Source: Kyrpidia sp. | GTDB lineage: Bacteria; Bacillota; Bacilli; Kyrpidiales; Kyrpidiaceae | Direction: 5' to 3' | Length of the DNA: 45,164 nt | Assembly (NCBI GenBank): GCA_029960885.1 | Contig: JASBVV010000024.1 | Coordinates: 1 to 45,164, forward strand | In this document: one piece after another, positions 33,380 to 41,245 of the stretch | Layout of the letters: every line of letters starts with the position of its first letter | How positions within the stretch are numbered: the first letter of the stretch is position 1 | Program-made: the position numbers and the translations under genes | The notes under the pieces: model-generated | The model's input: only the letters and a program-made list of their open reading frames with translations | Database searches by the model: none | Told to the model about the DNA's origin: nothing

Positions 33380-33532
33380 GTGGACCGGAGCACATCCAGG
33401 GAGGCGGAGAGACGGGATTATCGTTTCGCCCAACTCCCTCCCCATGTGTTAAAGGAACTGCAAACTTTTGAGGCCCGATTGTCGTCGGAGTTGGGGCGCG
33501 AAGTGATCCTGCTGTGTTACGACGGCCCTTGA
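33380..33532 (+). CDS. 50-residue small protein, unrecognised
   Basis: GTG at 33380 with AGGAGG (33368-33373) upstream, TGA at 33530. The peptide starts charged (STSREAERRDYRFAQL) and ends with a hydrophobic strand (LGREVILLCYDGP). This resembles the short Firmicute proteins ending in a VILLAY-type strand, but I cannot name a family. Divergent from the hypothetical protein at 32749-33228 and followed by a hairpin. Confidence 0.6.
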   Translation: MDRSTSREAERRDYRFAQLPPHVLKELQTFEARLSSELGREVILLCYDGP

Positions 33533-33542
33533 TAACGACAAG

Positions 33543-33581
33543 GCAAGGGGCGCCCCACGGCAAGATGGGTGTGCCCCTTGC
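33543..33581. terminator. Hairpin between the small gene and metQ
   Basis: GCAAGGGGC (33543-33551) pairs exactly with GCCCCTTGC (33573-33581). TTTT follows five bases later on the plus strand. It may end the 50-residue gene and, from the other side, the metNIQ transcript; the weak T-tracts lower certainty. Confidence 0.55.
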
Positions 33582-33641
33582 GATGTTTTCAGCCGGTTTT
33601 TGACTGGAGGGCCGGTCGGACGCGGCCGCCGGCGGGGATCG

Positions 33642-34496
33642 TTACTGCAGGACGGGTGCCAAAGCGGGCGCCGGCACCACGGCCCCGTGGTATTTTTGCT
33701 CGATAAACTGTTTGACATCGTCAGAAGTCAGCGCCTTGGCCAACTTGACCAACTCCGGCCGCTTTTCATCCCCTTTGCGCACCACCAGGACGTTGGCGTA
33801 GGGAGAATCGCTGCTCTCCAGGAAAATCGCGTCTTTCGCGGGGTTGAGGTTGGCCTGGAGGGCGTAGTTGGTGTTGATCACCGCCGCCGTGACATCGTCC
33901 AAAGCGCGCGGCAACATGGCGGCGTCCAGTTCGCGGATGCTCAAATTGTCCGGTTTTTGTACAATATCGCGAACGGTCGCCGCAATTCCGGCCCCCTGCT
34001 TGAGTTGGATCACTCCGGCTTTGGCCAAAAGTGCCAAGGCCCGGCCTCCGTTGGTGGCGTCGTTGGGGATGGCCACGGTCCCGCCGTGACTCTTCAGTTC
34101 CTCCACCGTTTTGATCTTTTTGGAATAAACGCCCATGGGCTCGATATGAACTTTGGCGATCCACTGAAGGTTGGTTCCCTTTTGTTGGTTAAAATTGTCC
34201 AGATAGGGAATGTGTTGAAAATAGTTCGCATCCAACTGTTTATCCACCAATTGCGGGTTCAATTGGGCATAATCGGAAAAGGTGACCACCTGCAGGTCGA
34301 CCCCTTCCCTGGCCAGAGTCGGCTTGATATGTTCCAGGATCTCGGCGTGCGGCACCGCGGTGGCGCCCACCTTAATGACCGTTCCTCCGGAGCCTCCGGA
34401 AGCGGTCCCGGACGGAGAGCCGGACGTCCCGGATGTCCCGCAGGCGGTCAGGGCCAGAGCCAGTGCAACAGTCAGAATGGGCAGCGCTTTTTTCAT
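33642..34496 (-). CDS. metQ: Methionine ABC transporter substrate-binding lipoprotein
   Basis: A 284-residue NlpA-family lipoprotein that captures methionine outside the cell. Signal peptide with lipobox LTAC, a Ser/Gly/Thr linker, then the family blocks VGATAVPHAEILEHI, DYAQLNPQLVDKQLDANYFQH and VAIPNDATNGGRALALL. The start at 34496 (MKKALPIL) follows AGGGGG at about 10 bases; longer frames lack sites. Last gene of metN-metI-metQ, behind a SAM riboswitch. Confidence 0.93.
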   Translation of the reverse strand: MKKALPILTVALALALTACGTSGTSGSPSGTASGGSGGTVIKVGATAVPHAEILEHIKPTLAREGVDLQVVTFSDYAQLNPQLVDKQLDANYFQHIPYLDNFNQQKGTNLQWIAKVHIEPMGVYSKKIKTVEELKSHGGTVAIPNDATNGGRALALLAKAGVIQLKQGAGIAATVRDIVQKPDNLSIRELDAAMLPRALDDVTAAVINTNYALQANLNPAKDAIFLESSDSPYANVLVVRKGDEKRPELVKLAKALTSDDVKQFIEQKYHGAVVPAPALAPVLQ

Positions 34497-34528
34497 GTCG
34501 ATATGTCCCCCTTTGTTTGTTCCTCGGC

Positions 34529-35182
34529 TTAACGCCGACTGAAATGAAGTACCAATCGGTCTCCGGCCCATTGCAAGAGTTGGACGAAGACCACCAGCAG
34601 GGCGGTGGTCAAAAGCATGACCCCGGTATCAAAACGCTGGTATCCGTAGCGGACCGCCAGATCCCCCAACCCGCCGCCCCCGATGGCCCCGGCCATCGCC
34701 GAATAGCCGATGAGGTTCACCGCCGTGATGGTGATGCCCGCCACAAGGCCCGGGCGGGCTTCGGGCAACAGAACCTTCCAGATGATTTGTGCGGGCCGGG
34801 CGCCCATGGCCTGTGCCGCCTCGATGACTCCCCGGTCCACCTCCCGCAGGGCGGTTTCCACCAACCGGGCGAAAAAGGGGGCCGCCGAAGCGACCAGCGG
34901 CGGGACGGCGGCGGTGACCCCGATGGAGGTTCCCACCAAGAGCCGGGTCAAAGGGATCATGAGGATCAGCAAAATGATAAACGGCACCGACCGCAGGATA
35001 TTCACCACAGCCCCCATCGCGCGGTACAGCCAGGGCATCGGTTTGAGGTGTCCCGGGCCGGCGATGACCAACAACACCCCCACCGGTCCGCCGATCGCCA
35101 CGGAAAACAGGACCGACAGGGCGATCATATACACCGTGTCGAGGGAGGCTTGTCCGATTTCACCCCAAAGTCCCGGATCCAT
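34529..35182 (-). CDS. metI: Methionine ABC transporter permease
   Basis: A 217-residue inner-membrane permease with about five hydrophobic segments. The cytoplasmic coupling loop EAAQAMGARPAQIIWKVLLPEA is the EAA motif, and GYSAMAGAIGGGGLGDLAVRYGYQRF is diagnostic of MetI. It overlaps metN by 23 bases. Confidence 0.93.
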   Translation of the reverse strand: MDPGLWGEIGQASLDTVYMIALSVLFSVAIGGPVGVLLVIAGPGHLKPMPWLYRAMGAVVNILRSVPFIILLILMIPLTRLLVGTSIGVTAAVPPLVASAAPFFARLVETALREVDRGVIEAAQAMGARPAQIIWKVLLPEARPGLVAGITITAVNLIGYSAMAGAIGGGGLGDLAVRYGYQRFDTGVMLLTTALLVVFVQLLQWAGDRLVLHFSRR

Positions 35183-36182
35183 GCGCCTTCACCTCCTCGA
35201 CCCGTACACCCCGGTTCCGCAAGGCCTGAACGGCCCGGGTCTTCCCGTTTTCGGACCCGTGGACCGCCACGACCAACCGGCCGTAGGGGATCTCCTTCAT
35301 CCGCCCGACGTTTCCCTGTAGGATATTGAAACGGACCCCGGCTTCTTCAGCGACCTCGAACAAGATGGGCTCGTGGGTGATCTCGCCGACGAACAGACAA
35401 TGCAGAACCATCTCACCGGCCGGGTGGATCGGCGGGTCTTCCCGGCCGCCGACCTGTCGGACAAACTCCCGGGTCACCGGATTTTGCGGGCGCAAAAAAA
35501 GGTCCACCACCGGGCCTTCTTCGACAATGCGCCCCTGGTGCAGTACGGCCACCCGGTCACAGATGGAGGTGACCACGTGCATTTCGTGGGTGATGATGAC
35601 CAGGGTCAAATGGAAAGTCCGGTTGATTGCCGCCAGCAACTCCAGAATGGATTCGGTTGTCTGGGGATCCAGTGCAGAGGTCGCTTCGTCGCAAAGAAGA
35701 ACATCCGGCTCCGGAGCCAAGGCCCGGGCGATGCCGACGCGTTGTTTTTGTCCCCCGCTCAATCGCGACGGATATTGATCCCTCAATTCCCACAACCCCA
35801 CCAGACGCAGCAATTCCTCCACCCGCCGTCGCCGTTTGTCCTTCGGCCACCCCGCCAATTCGAGCGGGAAGGCGACGTTTTCCGCCGCAGTTCGGGAGGA
35901 GAGGAGATTAAAATGCTGAAAAACCATACCGATCTTTTGCCGCTCCCGCTGCAGGCTCCCGTCGTCCAAGGCGGTCAATTCCCGGTCGTTCACTACTACC
36001 CGGCCGGCGGACGGGCGCTCCAACAGGTTGATGCACCGGACCAGGGTGCTTTTCCCCGCTCCGCTGTGGCCGATAATGCCGTAGATCATGCCCCGGGGGA
36101 TCGAGAGGTGAACATCATCCAGGACGCGAACGGCCCGCCCCCCGACGACAAATTCCTTGGATACTCCGTCGAGTTCGATCAT
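35160..36182 (-). CDS. metN: Methionine ABC transporter ATPase with NIL domain
   Basis: A 340-residue ATPase. Walker A GHSGAGKST, signature LSGGQKQRVGIARAL, Walker B VLLCDEATSALD and switch IITHEMHV are intact. The C-terminal 75 residues (FVGEITHEPILFEVAEEAG onward) are the NIL domain that binds methionine and inhibits transport in characterised homologues. First gene of the operon; the SAM-I riboswitch and its terminator lie directly upstream. Confidence 0.94.
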   Translation of the reverse strand: MIELDGVSKEFVVGGRAVRVLDDVHLSIPRGMIYGIIGHSGAGKSTLVRCINLLERPSAGRVVVNDRELTALDDGSLQRERQKIGMVFQHFNLLSSRTAAENVAFPLELAGWPKDKRRRRVEELLRLVGLWELRDQYPSRLSGGQKQRVGIARALAPEPDVLLCDEATSALDPQTTESILELLAAINRTFHLTLVIITHEMHVVTSICDRVAVLHQGRIVEEGPVVDLFLRPQNPVTREFVRQVGGREDPPIHPAGEMVLHCLFVGEITHEPILFEVAEEAGVRFNILQGNVGRMKEIPYGRLVVAVHGSENGKTRAVQALRNRGVRVEEVKAHGSGTLG

Positions 36183-36206
36183 GGATCAATCTCCCGCGCA
36201 GAAATG

Positions 36207-36233
36207 AAAAATCCCTTTCGCATCGCGAAAGGG
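36207..36233 (-). terminator. Riboswitch-controlled terminator before metN
   Basis: On the minus strand CCCTTTCGC and GCGAAAGGG form a 9-bp stem around a 3-base loop (36213-36233), followed by A and five Ts (36211-36207). It ends about 25 bases before metN and is the expression platform of the SAM riboswitch. Confidence 0.9.
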
Positions 36234-36247
36234 CCCCTTTGACCGGC

Positions 36248-36373
36248 CCTCTCATCTCCCGAAACGCGGCGCGTTTCGCAGGATTTAGCACCTGACACCG
36301 CCGCGGCCTCGCCGGGTGGTGTTGGTTGCCGGGCTTCATCGGGCCAGTCCCTCCGCCTGCTCTCGATAAGAGG
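36248..36373 (-). ncRNA. SAM-I riboswitch (S-box) of metNIQ
   Basis: Read on the minus strand: P1 CTCTTATCGAGAGCAGGCGG, then GAGGGACTGGCCCGATGAAG and CCCGGCAACC, GGTGCTAAATCCTGC, and the closing strand GAGATGAGAG. These are the conserved elements of the S-box. An intrinsic terminator follows. SAM should favour termination, so methionine uptake is switched on when SAM is low. Confidence 0.95.
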
Positions 36374-36582
36374 TTGTGGTGTCGTCCGCTTTTCTTTGAT
36401 ACTATGAGACCAACTCTGTAGTCCAGTGTAATGAACGAAGGGGAGCCCGTCAAGGGTCGGGCCCGGGGATAGTCCGTTTGTACCAGTTCCCGTAGAACGG
36501 ATGCACCAGTGCGATCTGGTCGGGGTCAACCTTTCCGGAATGGGGCGGGAGGGGTACACTGAGGGTGAGCATTGAAGACCGT

Positions 36583-36640
36583 TGATGCAATCTCGCTGTC
36601 AGCGGGAAATGAGAGTGGTATATGATGAAGGGTTGCATCA
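36583..36640. promoter_or_regulatory. Inverted repeat flanking the presumed USP promoter
   Basis: TGATGCAA (36583-36590) and TTGCATCA (36633-36640) are exact inverted copies 42 bases apart. Between them lies a TATGAT -10-like element (about 36621-36626). They could be paired operator half-sites or form a transcript hairpin. The 36419-36582 stretch before it holds nothing I can support. Confidence 0.4.
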
Positions 36641-36662
36641 TGAGCGAAGTGAGGTGTCCGAA

Positions 36663-37091
36663 ATGAAAAAGATTTTGTTTGCGACGGACGGTTCTGAGGC
36701 ATCCAAGAAAGCCCAGGAAGTGGTCGGGGAGATGTTGGGCAAGTGGACCGAGGCGGCGTTGACCGTGCTCTACGTCTCCCAGACCGTACCGTACTATTAT
36801 GAGGCCACCCCGGATCTTTTGGCCAATCTCTCCCACTATGAAGAGTCCTGGGCCAAGCAGGTCGAACAGACGGTGATGGATGCGTTCAAGGAATACCGGA
36901 ATCGGGTGCAATTCAAGCACTTGGTGGGCCACCCGGCGACGGCGATTTGCGATCTGGCCGACGAGGAGAATGCGGATCTGATCGTTGTCGGCAGTCACGG
37001 CCGCGGGACGATCGACCGCGTATTGCTCGGGAGCGTCAGCCACGGAGTACTGAACCGTGCAAAACACTCGGTGCTCGTGGTCCGGGGATGA
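36663..37091 (+). CDS. Universal stress protein (UspA family)
   Basis: A 142-residue ATP-binding Rossmann-like protein. KKILFATDGSEASKKA at the N-terminus and GSHGRGTIDRVLLGSVSHGV near the end give the G-x2-G-x9-G(S/T) ATP motif. GAGGTG lies 6-7 bases before the ATG. It is convergent with a two-component system. In other bacteria USPs are often controlled by oxygen or redox two-component systems. Confidence 0.92.
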   Translation: MKKILFATDGSEASKKAQEVVGEMLGKWTEAALTVLYVSQTVPYYYEATPDLLANLSHYEESWAKQVEQTVMDAFKEYRNRVQFKHLVGHPATAICDLADEENADLIVVGSHGRGTIDRVLLGSVSHGVLNRAKHSVLVVRG

Positions 37092-37140
37092 AAAAAGACG
37101 CGGGGGTTCCGGCGGGCGGGGTTCCCATGGACCTCCCCGG

Positions 37141-37806
37141 CTATTTCTCCGGCGGGCGGGCGCTCTCGGGGGGGCGAATGCCCTGGCGGATGGCGTACGC
37201 GGCCGCCTGAACCCGGTTGGTGAGATGGAGCTTGCCGAGGATGTTCTGGATGTGGTTGCGCACCGTGTGTTCGCTGATGAACAGACGCTTGGCGATCTCC
37301 CGGTTGGAAGCGCCCGTGCTGAGATAGCCGAGTACCTCCAGTTCCCGGCCGGTCAGCGGCTCCACCATCTCGCCCGCAGCTGACTCCTTATGCAGCTCGG
37401 CCATGATCCGGGCGGCCAAAAGTCCCGGGATGACCGCCTCTCCCCGGGCCACCTTGCGGATGCTGGAGATCAGTTCGTCGGGATCGACGTTCTTCAGCAA
37501 ATACCCGTTCGCACCGGCCCGGATCGCTTCGAACAGATCGTCGTCTTCTTCAGAAACGGTGAGAATCAGGATTTTCACGTGGGGGTCCAGGGCCCTCAGT
37601 TGGCGAATGGCCTCCAAACCGCCCATGACCGGCATGCGAATGTCCATGAGCACAAGGTCGGGATGCAGTTCCGCGTACAGATCCACCGCCTGTTTGCCGT
37701 TGCCGGCTTCACCGACCACGGTCAGGTCGTCCGAGGTTTCGAGGATCGACCGTACGCCTTGGCGCAACAGGGCATGATCGTCCACGAGCAATACTTGGAT
37801 CGCCAT
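37141..37806 (-). CDS. NarL/LuxR-type response regulator
   Basis: A 221-residue transcription regulator with a receiver domain (Asp9, Asp10, phosphoacceptor Asp55 in VLMDIRMPV, switch Lys in GYLLKN) and a C-terminal LuxR-type HTH (LTGRELEVLGYLSTGASNRE then HTVRNHIQNI). The ATG at 37806 follows GGGGGGA at spacing 6; an ATG at 37821 is a second choice. Partner of the histidine kinase directly upstream. Confidence 0.9.
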   Translation of the reverse strand: MAIQVLLVDDHALLRQGVRSILETSDDLTVVGEAGNGKQAVDLYAELHPDLVLMDIRMPVMGGLEAIRQLRALDPHVKILILTVSEEDDDLFEAIRAGANGYLLKNVDPDELISSIRKVARGEAVIPGLLAARIMAELHKESAAGEMVEPLTGRELEVLGYLSTGASNREIAKRLFISEHTVRNHIQNILGKLHLTNRVQAAAYAIRQGIRPPESARPPEK

Positions 37807-37878
37807 CTTCTGTCCCCCCATTGCTTCCTCATTCGAAACCGGGTGGGCGTACCCTCGGGGGCGCGCCCGATGGGCGTG

Positions 37879-39006
37879 TCAGCCGGCCTGCTCCACGGCG
37901 TTTTCTTCGCGGATGTCCTGAATCCAGCGCAATTCAATGTGTGTTCCCTTGGGTTCACGCTTGGATATCGTCAACATCCCGCCCAGGGACAGGGCCCGTT
38001 GGTACATGGTCTTGAGACCGAAGTGGCGGGTGCCGTTCTTGTCGTCCGTCCATCCCCGGTTGAGTTGGCTGAGAATCTCATCCGGAATCCCTCGTCCGTC
38101 GTCTTCGATGGTCACGGTGTACTGGCGGCGATACGGCCCGGCCGGCCGGGTGCCGAGAGTGATCCAAACTTTGGCGGCGCCGCTGTGTTTACGGACGTTG
38201 GACAGCGCTTCTTGAATGATCTTGGCCACCTGGTCGCCGGTATAGGGATCACAGCAATCCGGAAAATCGATTTCGGTCAATTCCACGGGAATCCCTGCCC
38301 GGTGCTGGAATTCGACGATCCACTTGTGAAGAAAGTGTTTCAATTCTTTGCCCGCATGGAAGGTCAGGTCGTACAGGACATGGCGCAACTCCATGAAGCT
38401 GTCGTGGATGACCCCGGTGACCTCCTGGAGTTTGTCCTGAGCTTCCGCAACCCGGCCTTGGGCGAGCAAGGACTGAACCAGTTTCAGCTGCATATGGGAG
38501 TAGGCCATGTCCTGAATCACTCCGTCATGCAGATCCCAGGCCAATCGTTCGCGTTCCTGGAGGGCAAAATACAATTCGTCGCGCTTTCTGCGCTCCTGTT
38601 CCAGGTGGCGGCGCTCGGTCAGATTCCGCATGCTCATGAGAAAATAGCGTTCGCGTCCAACGGGAACATAAGAATAAGAGACAGCCACCGGTATAACGCT
38701 GCCTTTCAGCGTGCGAATGTTCATTTCCACGTAGTCCAAAGAAGTGCCCTGTTGCAACACGCACCGCCCGAGACACAGAGCGTCCAGCGCGAGGTCTTCA
38801 TCTTCCTCGTTGCGGCAAAGGAGCAATTCCCCGCAGGTTTGCGGCACCGGATCCCCGGCGCCGATCCCGAGAAGTTCTTTTGCCGCCTGGTTCATAAAAA
38901 CGATCCGCCGTCGTTCGTCCGCCACGATCAATCCGTCGGAAGCATGTTGCAGCAAAGCGCGGTAATACGTCGCTTCGTCATTGGTTTTTTCAGGAAGAAT
39001 CTCCAT
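37879..39006 (-). CDS. PAS-sensor histidine kinase (HisKA_3) with four-cysteine PAS domain
   Basis: A 375-residue soluble kinase with no membrane segments. Residues 15-130 form a PAS domain containing Cys58, Cys64, Cys78 and Cys82 (C-x5-C-x13-C-x3-C). The dimerisation/phosphoacceptor region follows (His160 in ERLAWDLHDGVIQDMAYS), then a NarX/DegS-type ATPase domain (IIQEALSNVRKHSGA, VTIEDDGRGIPDE, HFGLKTMYQRA). The cysteines suggest a metal, Fe-S or redox sensor like NreB, although the spacing differs from NreB. The ATG at 39006 has GGGAGG 8 bases upstream. Confidence 0.9.
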   Translation of the reverse strand: MEILPEKTNDEATYYRALLQHASDGLIVADERRRIVFMNQAAKELLGIGAGDPVPQTCGELLLCRNEEDEDLALDALCLGRCVLQQGTSLDYVEMNIRTLKGSVIPVAVSYSYVPVGRERYFLMSMRNLTERRHLEQERRKRDELYFALQERERLAWDLHDGVIQDMAYSHMQLKLVQSLLAQGRVAEAQDKLQEVTGVIHDSFMELRHVLYDLTFHAGKELKHFLHKWIVEFQHRAGIPVELTEIDFPDCCDPYTGDQVAKIIQEALSNVRKHSGAAKVWITLGTRPAGPYRRQYTVTIEDDGRGIPDEILSQLNRGWTDDKNGTRHFGLKTMYQRALSLGGMLTISKREPKGTHIELRWIQDIREENAVEQAG

Positions 39007-39044
39007 CGTGCTCGCCTCCCCCGGCGCGGCAGTGCCCTTCGATT

Positions 39045-39071
39045 GTGCCGAAAATACGTCCGTTTCGGCAC
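39045..39071. promoter_or_regulatory. 9-bp inverted repeat in the kinase leader
   Basis: GTGCCGAAA (39045-39053) and TTTCGGCAC (39063-39071) enclose a 9-base loop. It lies between a TATACT-like -10 (minus strand, near 39093) and the kinase start, so it would be an operator near the transcript start or a 5' hairpin. Confidence 0.5.
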
Positions 39072-39150
39072 ACTTGTTTTTCAATGACCAGTATATCAGG
39101 GTTCCGGCCGGGGAAAAGAAAGAGTGATGGGCTGAATCTGAACCTTCTTC

Positions 39151-39178
39151 AAAAAAAAAAAGTCCCCCTCTTGGGGAC
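39151..39178 (-). terminator. Rho-independent terminator after the polysaccharide deacetylase gene
   Basis: On the minus strand GTCCCC and GGGGAC (39178-39162) form a stem with a 5-base loop, followed by eleven Ts (39161-39151). Confidence 0.9.
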
Positions 39179-39273
39179 CCAGGCCACAGAATCTTCAAAG
39201 GGGGTCTGGACTCAGTATAGCATGTTCTGCTGCTTTAAAGCAACAGAGATCCGGTCTTTATGAAGGGAATTCT

Positions 39274-40047
39274 TCACTCCTCGCTCAATGTGACGAATTG
39301 GTAGCCCTGGTTTTTCAAGAAATCAAGCAGATTGTCAAGGGCCTCCAGCATGCGGGGCTGATTGCCCCCTCCGTCGTGGAACAGGACGATCCGTCCCGGA
39401 CCGACCGTATCTTTGACCACCGCCGTGATCGCGGTGGCGTCTCGGCCGACCACCCAGTCTCTGGGATCCACCGACCACATGGCAATGGGGTGGCCGCTGT
39501 GTTCCGCGGCCTGAAGCACCGAAGGGGTGAGCACGCCGCCCGCGGGCCGGAAGTAACGAGGCCAGATCCCGGAAATGCGAAGGATCACCTGGTCGGCCCG
39601 GCGAATGTCCTCGGCGATGGCGGAGGCGGCCATTTGATCCAACCGCGCATGAAGATATCCGTGATTTCCGAGTTCGTGCCCCTCGTCCGCAATGCGCCTG
39701 ACAATGGTCGGGTATTTTTCACATTGAATGCCGGTGAGAAAAAAGGTGGCCCTCACACGGTGTCGTCGTAAAATATATAACAATTGCGGGGTATAGATCG
39801 GATGAGGACCGTCGTCAAAAGTGAGGGCGATGCATTGACCGCTGTGGGCCACGGTGCGTATGGGCGCGGAATGTCCCAAGGTCGGACTCCCCGCGGGAAC
39901 TGCAGGCGTCGCGCGGCCGAACCAGCCCTCCGTCGGGCGGTGGTCCACCGCCGGTCGGTGCGCCTCAGGGTTTCCGGCTCCAACGACCGCCGCAGCCAGA
40001 CTCAGGGATCCGAGCAGGCGCGCGGTGCGGGGATGGATGGCAGACAT
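39274..40047 (-). CDS. Exported polysaccharide deacetylase (NodB domain)
   Basis: A 257-residue protein with an N-terminal signal-like stretch (LLGSLSLAAAVVGAG) and a NodB catalytic domain. CIALTFDDGPHPIYTPQLL carries the base and metal aspartates, GHELGNHGYLHARL the metal histidines, FRPAGG and IVLFHDGGG the remaining motifs. It removes N-acetyl groups from peptidoglycan or another extracellular glycan. The start at 40047 follows GGGGGAG at spacing 7. FDDGP followed by RPAGG instead of the common RPPYG is a small departure. Confidence 0.9.
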   Translation of the reverse strand: MSAIHPRTARLLGSLSLAAAVVGAGNPEAHRPAVDHRPTEGWFGRATPAVPAGSPTLGHSAPIRTVAHSGQCIALTFDDGPHPIYTPQLLYILRRHRVRATFFLTGIQCEKYPTIVRRIADEGHELGNHGYLHARLDQMAASAIAEDIRRADQVILRISGIWPRYFRPAGGVLTPSVLQAAEHSGHPIAMWSVDPRDWVVGRDATAITAVVKDTVGPGRIVLFHDGGGNQPRMLEALDNLLDFLKNQGYQFVTLSEE

Positions 40048-40241
40048 CGTGGACTCCCCCTCGGGCTCCGGGATACGGAACATAGTGTAACCGTGCCGGG
40101 GTTCACCTATGACCGGGCTGATCCGGTCGTTCCGGCCCAGGCGAGCCGCAGGATGATTTGGCTTTTTCGACGGGTTGTGAAACAATAATATAGAGAAGGC
40201 TCGAGAATGTTTCGAGCGGGAAAGCGGGAGGTTGGAGTACG

Positions 40242-40718
40242 GTGGAGCAGGAACAAGCGGCGTATATGACCGAAGAAGGGTTACGCAAGTTGAAAGAAGA
40301 GTTGGAATGGCTGAAGACGGAAAAACGGGCGGAGGTCAAAGAACGGCTTAAAGTGGCTCGGAGTTACGGGGATCTGTCCGAAAACAGCGAGTACGATGCG
40401 GCGAAAGAAGAACAAGCCTTCGTGGAATCGCGCATTATGCAGTTGGAGGACCAGATTCGCCGGGCCAAGATTATTCGAGCGGAAGATAAGGTGGAAGGTA
40501 TTGTAAGCATCGGATCGACGGTAACCATTCGGGAGCTTCCGGATGGGGTCGAGGAGACATACACGATCGTCGGGACGGCCGAAGCCGATCCGGGCAAATC
40601 CCGGATTTCCAACGAGTCCCCCATCGGGGCGGGGCTCTTGGGACGGCGAGTCGGCGAACGGGTGGAGATCCAGACTCCCGCGGGAGAGATTCGGTTTGAG
40701 ATTGTAAGGATTCGTTGA
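40242..40718 (+). CDS. greA: Transcription elongation factor GreA
   Basis: A 158-residue factor that stimulates RNA polymerase to cleave backtracked RNA. The N-terminal coiled coil carries the acidic tip ([18 protein letters not shown]), and the C-terminal FKBP-like domain ends with [14 protein letters not shown]. The GTG start at 40242 lies downstream of GGGAGGTTGGAG. Monocistronic by context. Confidence 0.95.
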   Translation: MEQEQAAYMTEEGLRKLKEELEWLKTEKRAEVKERLKVARSYGDLSENSEYDAAKEEQAFVESRIMQLEDQIRRAKIIRAEDKVEGIVSIGSTVTIRELPDGVEETYTIVGTAEADPGKSRISNESPIGAGLLGRRVGERVEIQTPAGEIRFEIVRIR

Positions 40719-40818
40719 GCCAAGCATAAAAAATTTATGATCCGTCTGCCAATTCCCTCTGTGCATGTCGGTCATTGTATGCTATGATGGTGTCATAAAG
40801 GCGCAAGGAGGCAATTTT

Positions 40819-41019
40819 GTGAAGGGCAAAGTCAAGTGGTTTAACGCGGAAAAAGGTTATGGGTTTATCACGCCGGACGACGGCGGAAAGGATGTGTTTG
40901 TGCACTACAGCGCCATTCAGGAGGAAGGATTTCGGACCTTGGAAGAGGGCCAGGATGTGGAGTACGACATCGTGGAAGGTCCGCGGGGTCCCCAGGCAGC
41001 CAACGTCGTCAAGTTGTAA
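40819..41019 (+). CDS. Cold shock protein (CspB-like)
   Basis: A 66-residue single-stranded nucleic-acid binding beta-barrel. RNP1 (KGYGFITP) and RNP2 (DVFVHYSAI) are intact. The GTG start has AAGGAGG at spacing 7. A TATGAT -10 lies about 30 bases upstream of the ribosome site. A terminator follows. Confidence 0.95.
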   Translation: MKGKVKWFNAEKGYGFITPDDGGKDVFVHYSAIQEEGFRTLEEGQDVEYDIVEGPRGPQAANVVKL

Positions 41020-41062
41020 ACGTCGGGCGTCGGAGAACCGAGTTCCGGGAGGAAGACACGCT

Positions 41063-41101
41063 CAGCCATTGTCCGCAAGGTCAATGGCTGTTGTTGTATT
41101 T
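41063..41101 (+). terminator. Terminator after the cold shock gene
   Basis: CAGCCATTG (41063-41071) pairs with CAATGGCTG (41082-41090), followed by the T-rich TTGTTGTATTT. Confidence 0.82.
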
Positions 41102-41109
41102 GGAGGAGG

Positions 41110-41140
41110 TTGACCCGTTCCCGGCCGGCTGGTGTATAAT
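41110..41140 (+). promoter_or_regulatory. Promoter of the TrpXYZ-type ABC operon
   Basis: TTGACC (41110-41115) and a perfect TATAAT (41135-41140), with a long 19-base spacer. A leader of about 100 bases follows; I looked for T-box and riboswitch elements there and found none. Confidence 0.65.
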
Positions 41141-41245
41141 CGGCGTCAGTGACGAGTCTTGCTTGATTGGGCGAGCCTTCAACAGAGGGAGAAGTCAAAC
41201 CCGGGGTGCCCGGCAAGCGGCTTGGCGAGAGAAAGGGGGTTCACC

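Noticed and set aside
36450-36572. Minus-strand 40-codon frame ending WYKRTIPGPDP
   Set aside because: Looks protein-like but has no ribosome site and no promoter; kept only as a weak possibility.
37093-37140. Terminator between the convergent USP and response-regulator genes
   Set aside because: A run of six As/Ts is present, but the repeated GGGGTTCC units are direct, not inverted, so no convincing stem forms.
37390-39087. Long plus-strand open frame of 565 codons
   Set aside because: Antisense to the response regulator and kinase; composition is typical shadow sequence (His/Gln/Arg/Pro-rich).
41141-41245. Possible T-box or riboswitch in the leader of the TrpXYZ-type operon
   Set aside because: No T-box sequence (GGTGG-ACCGCG type), no terminator and no known aptamer core; the leader is short.
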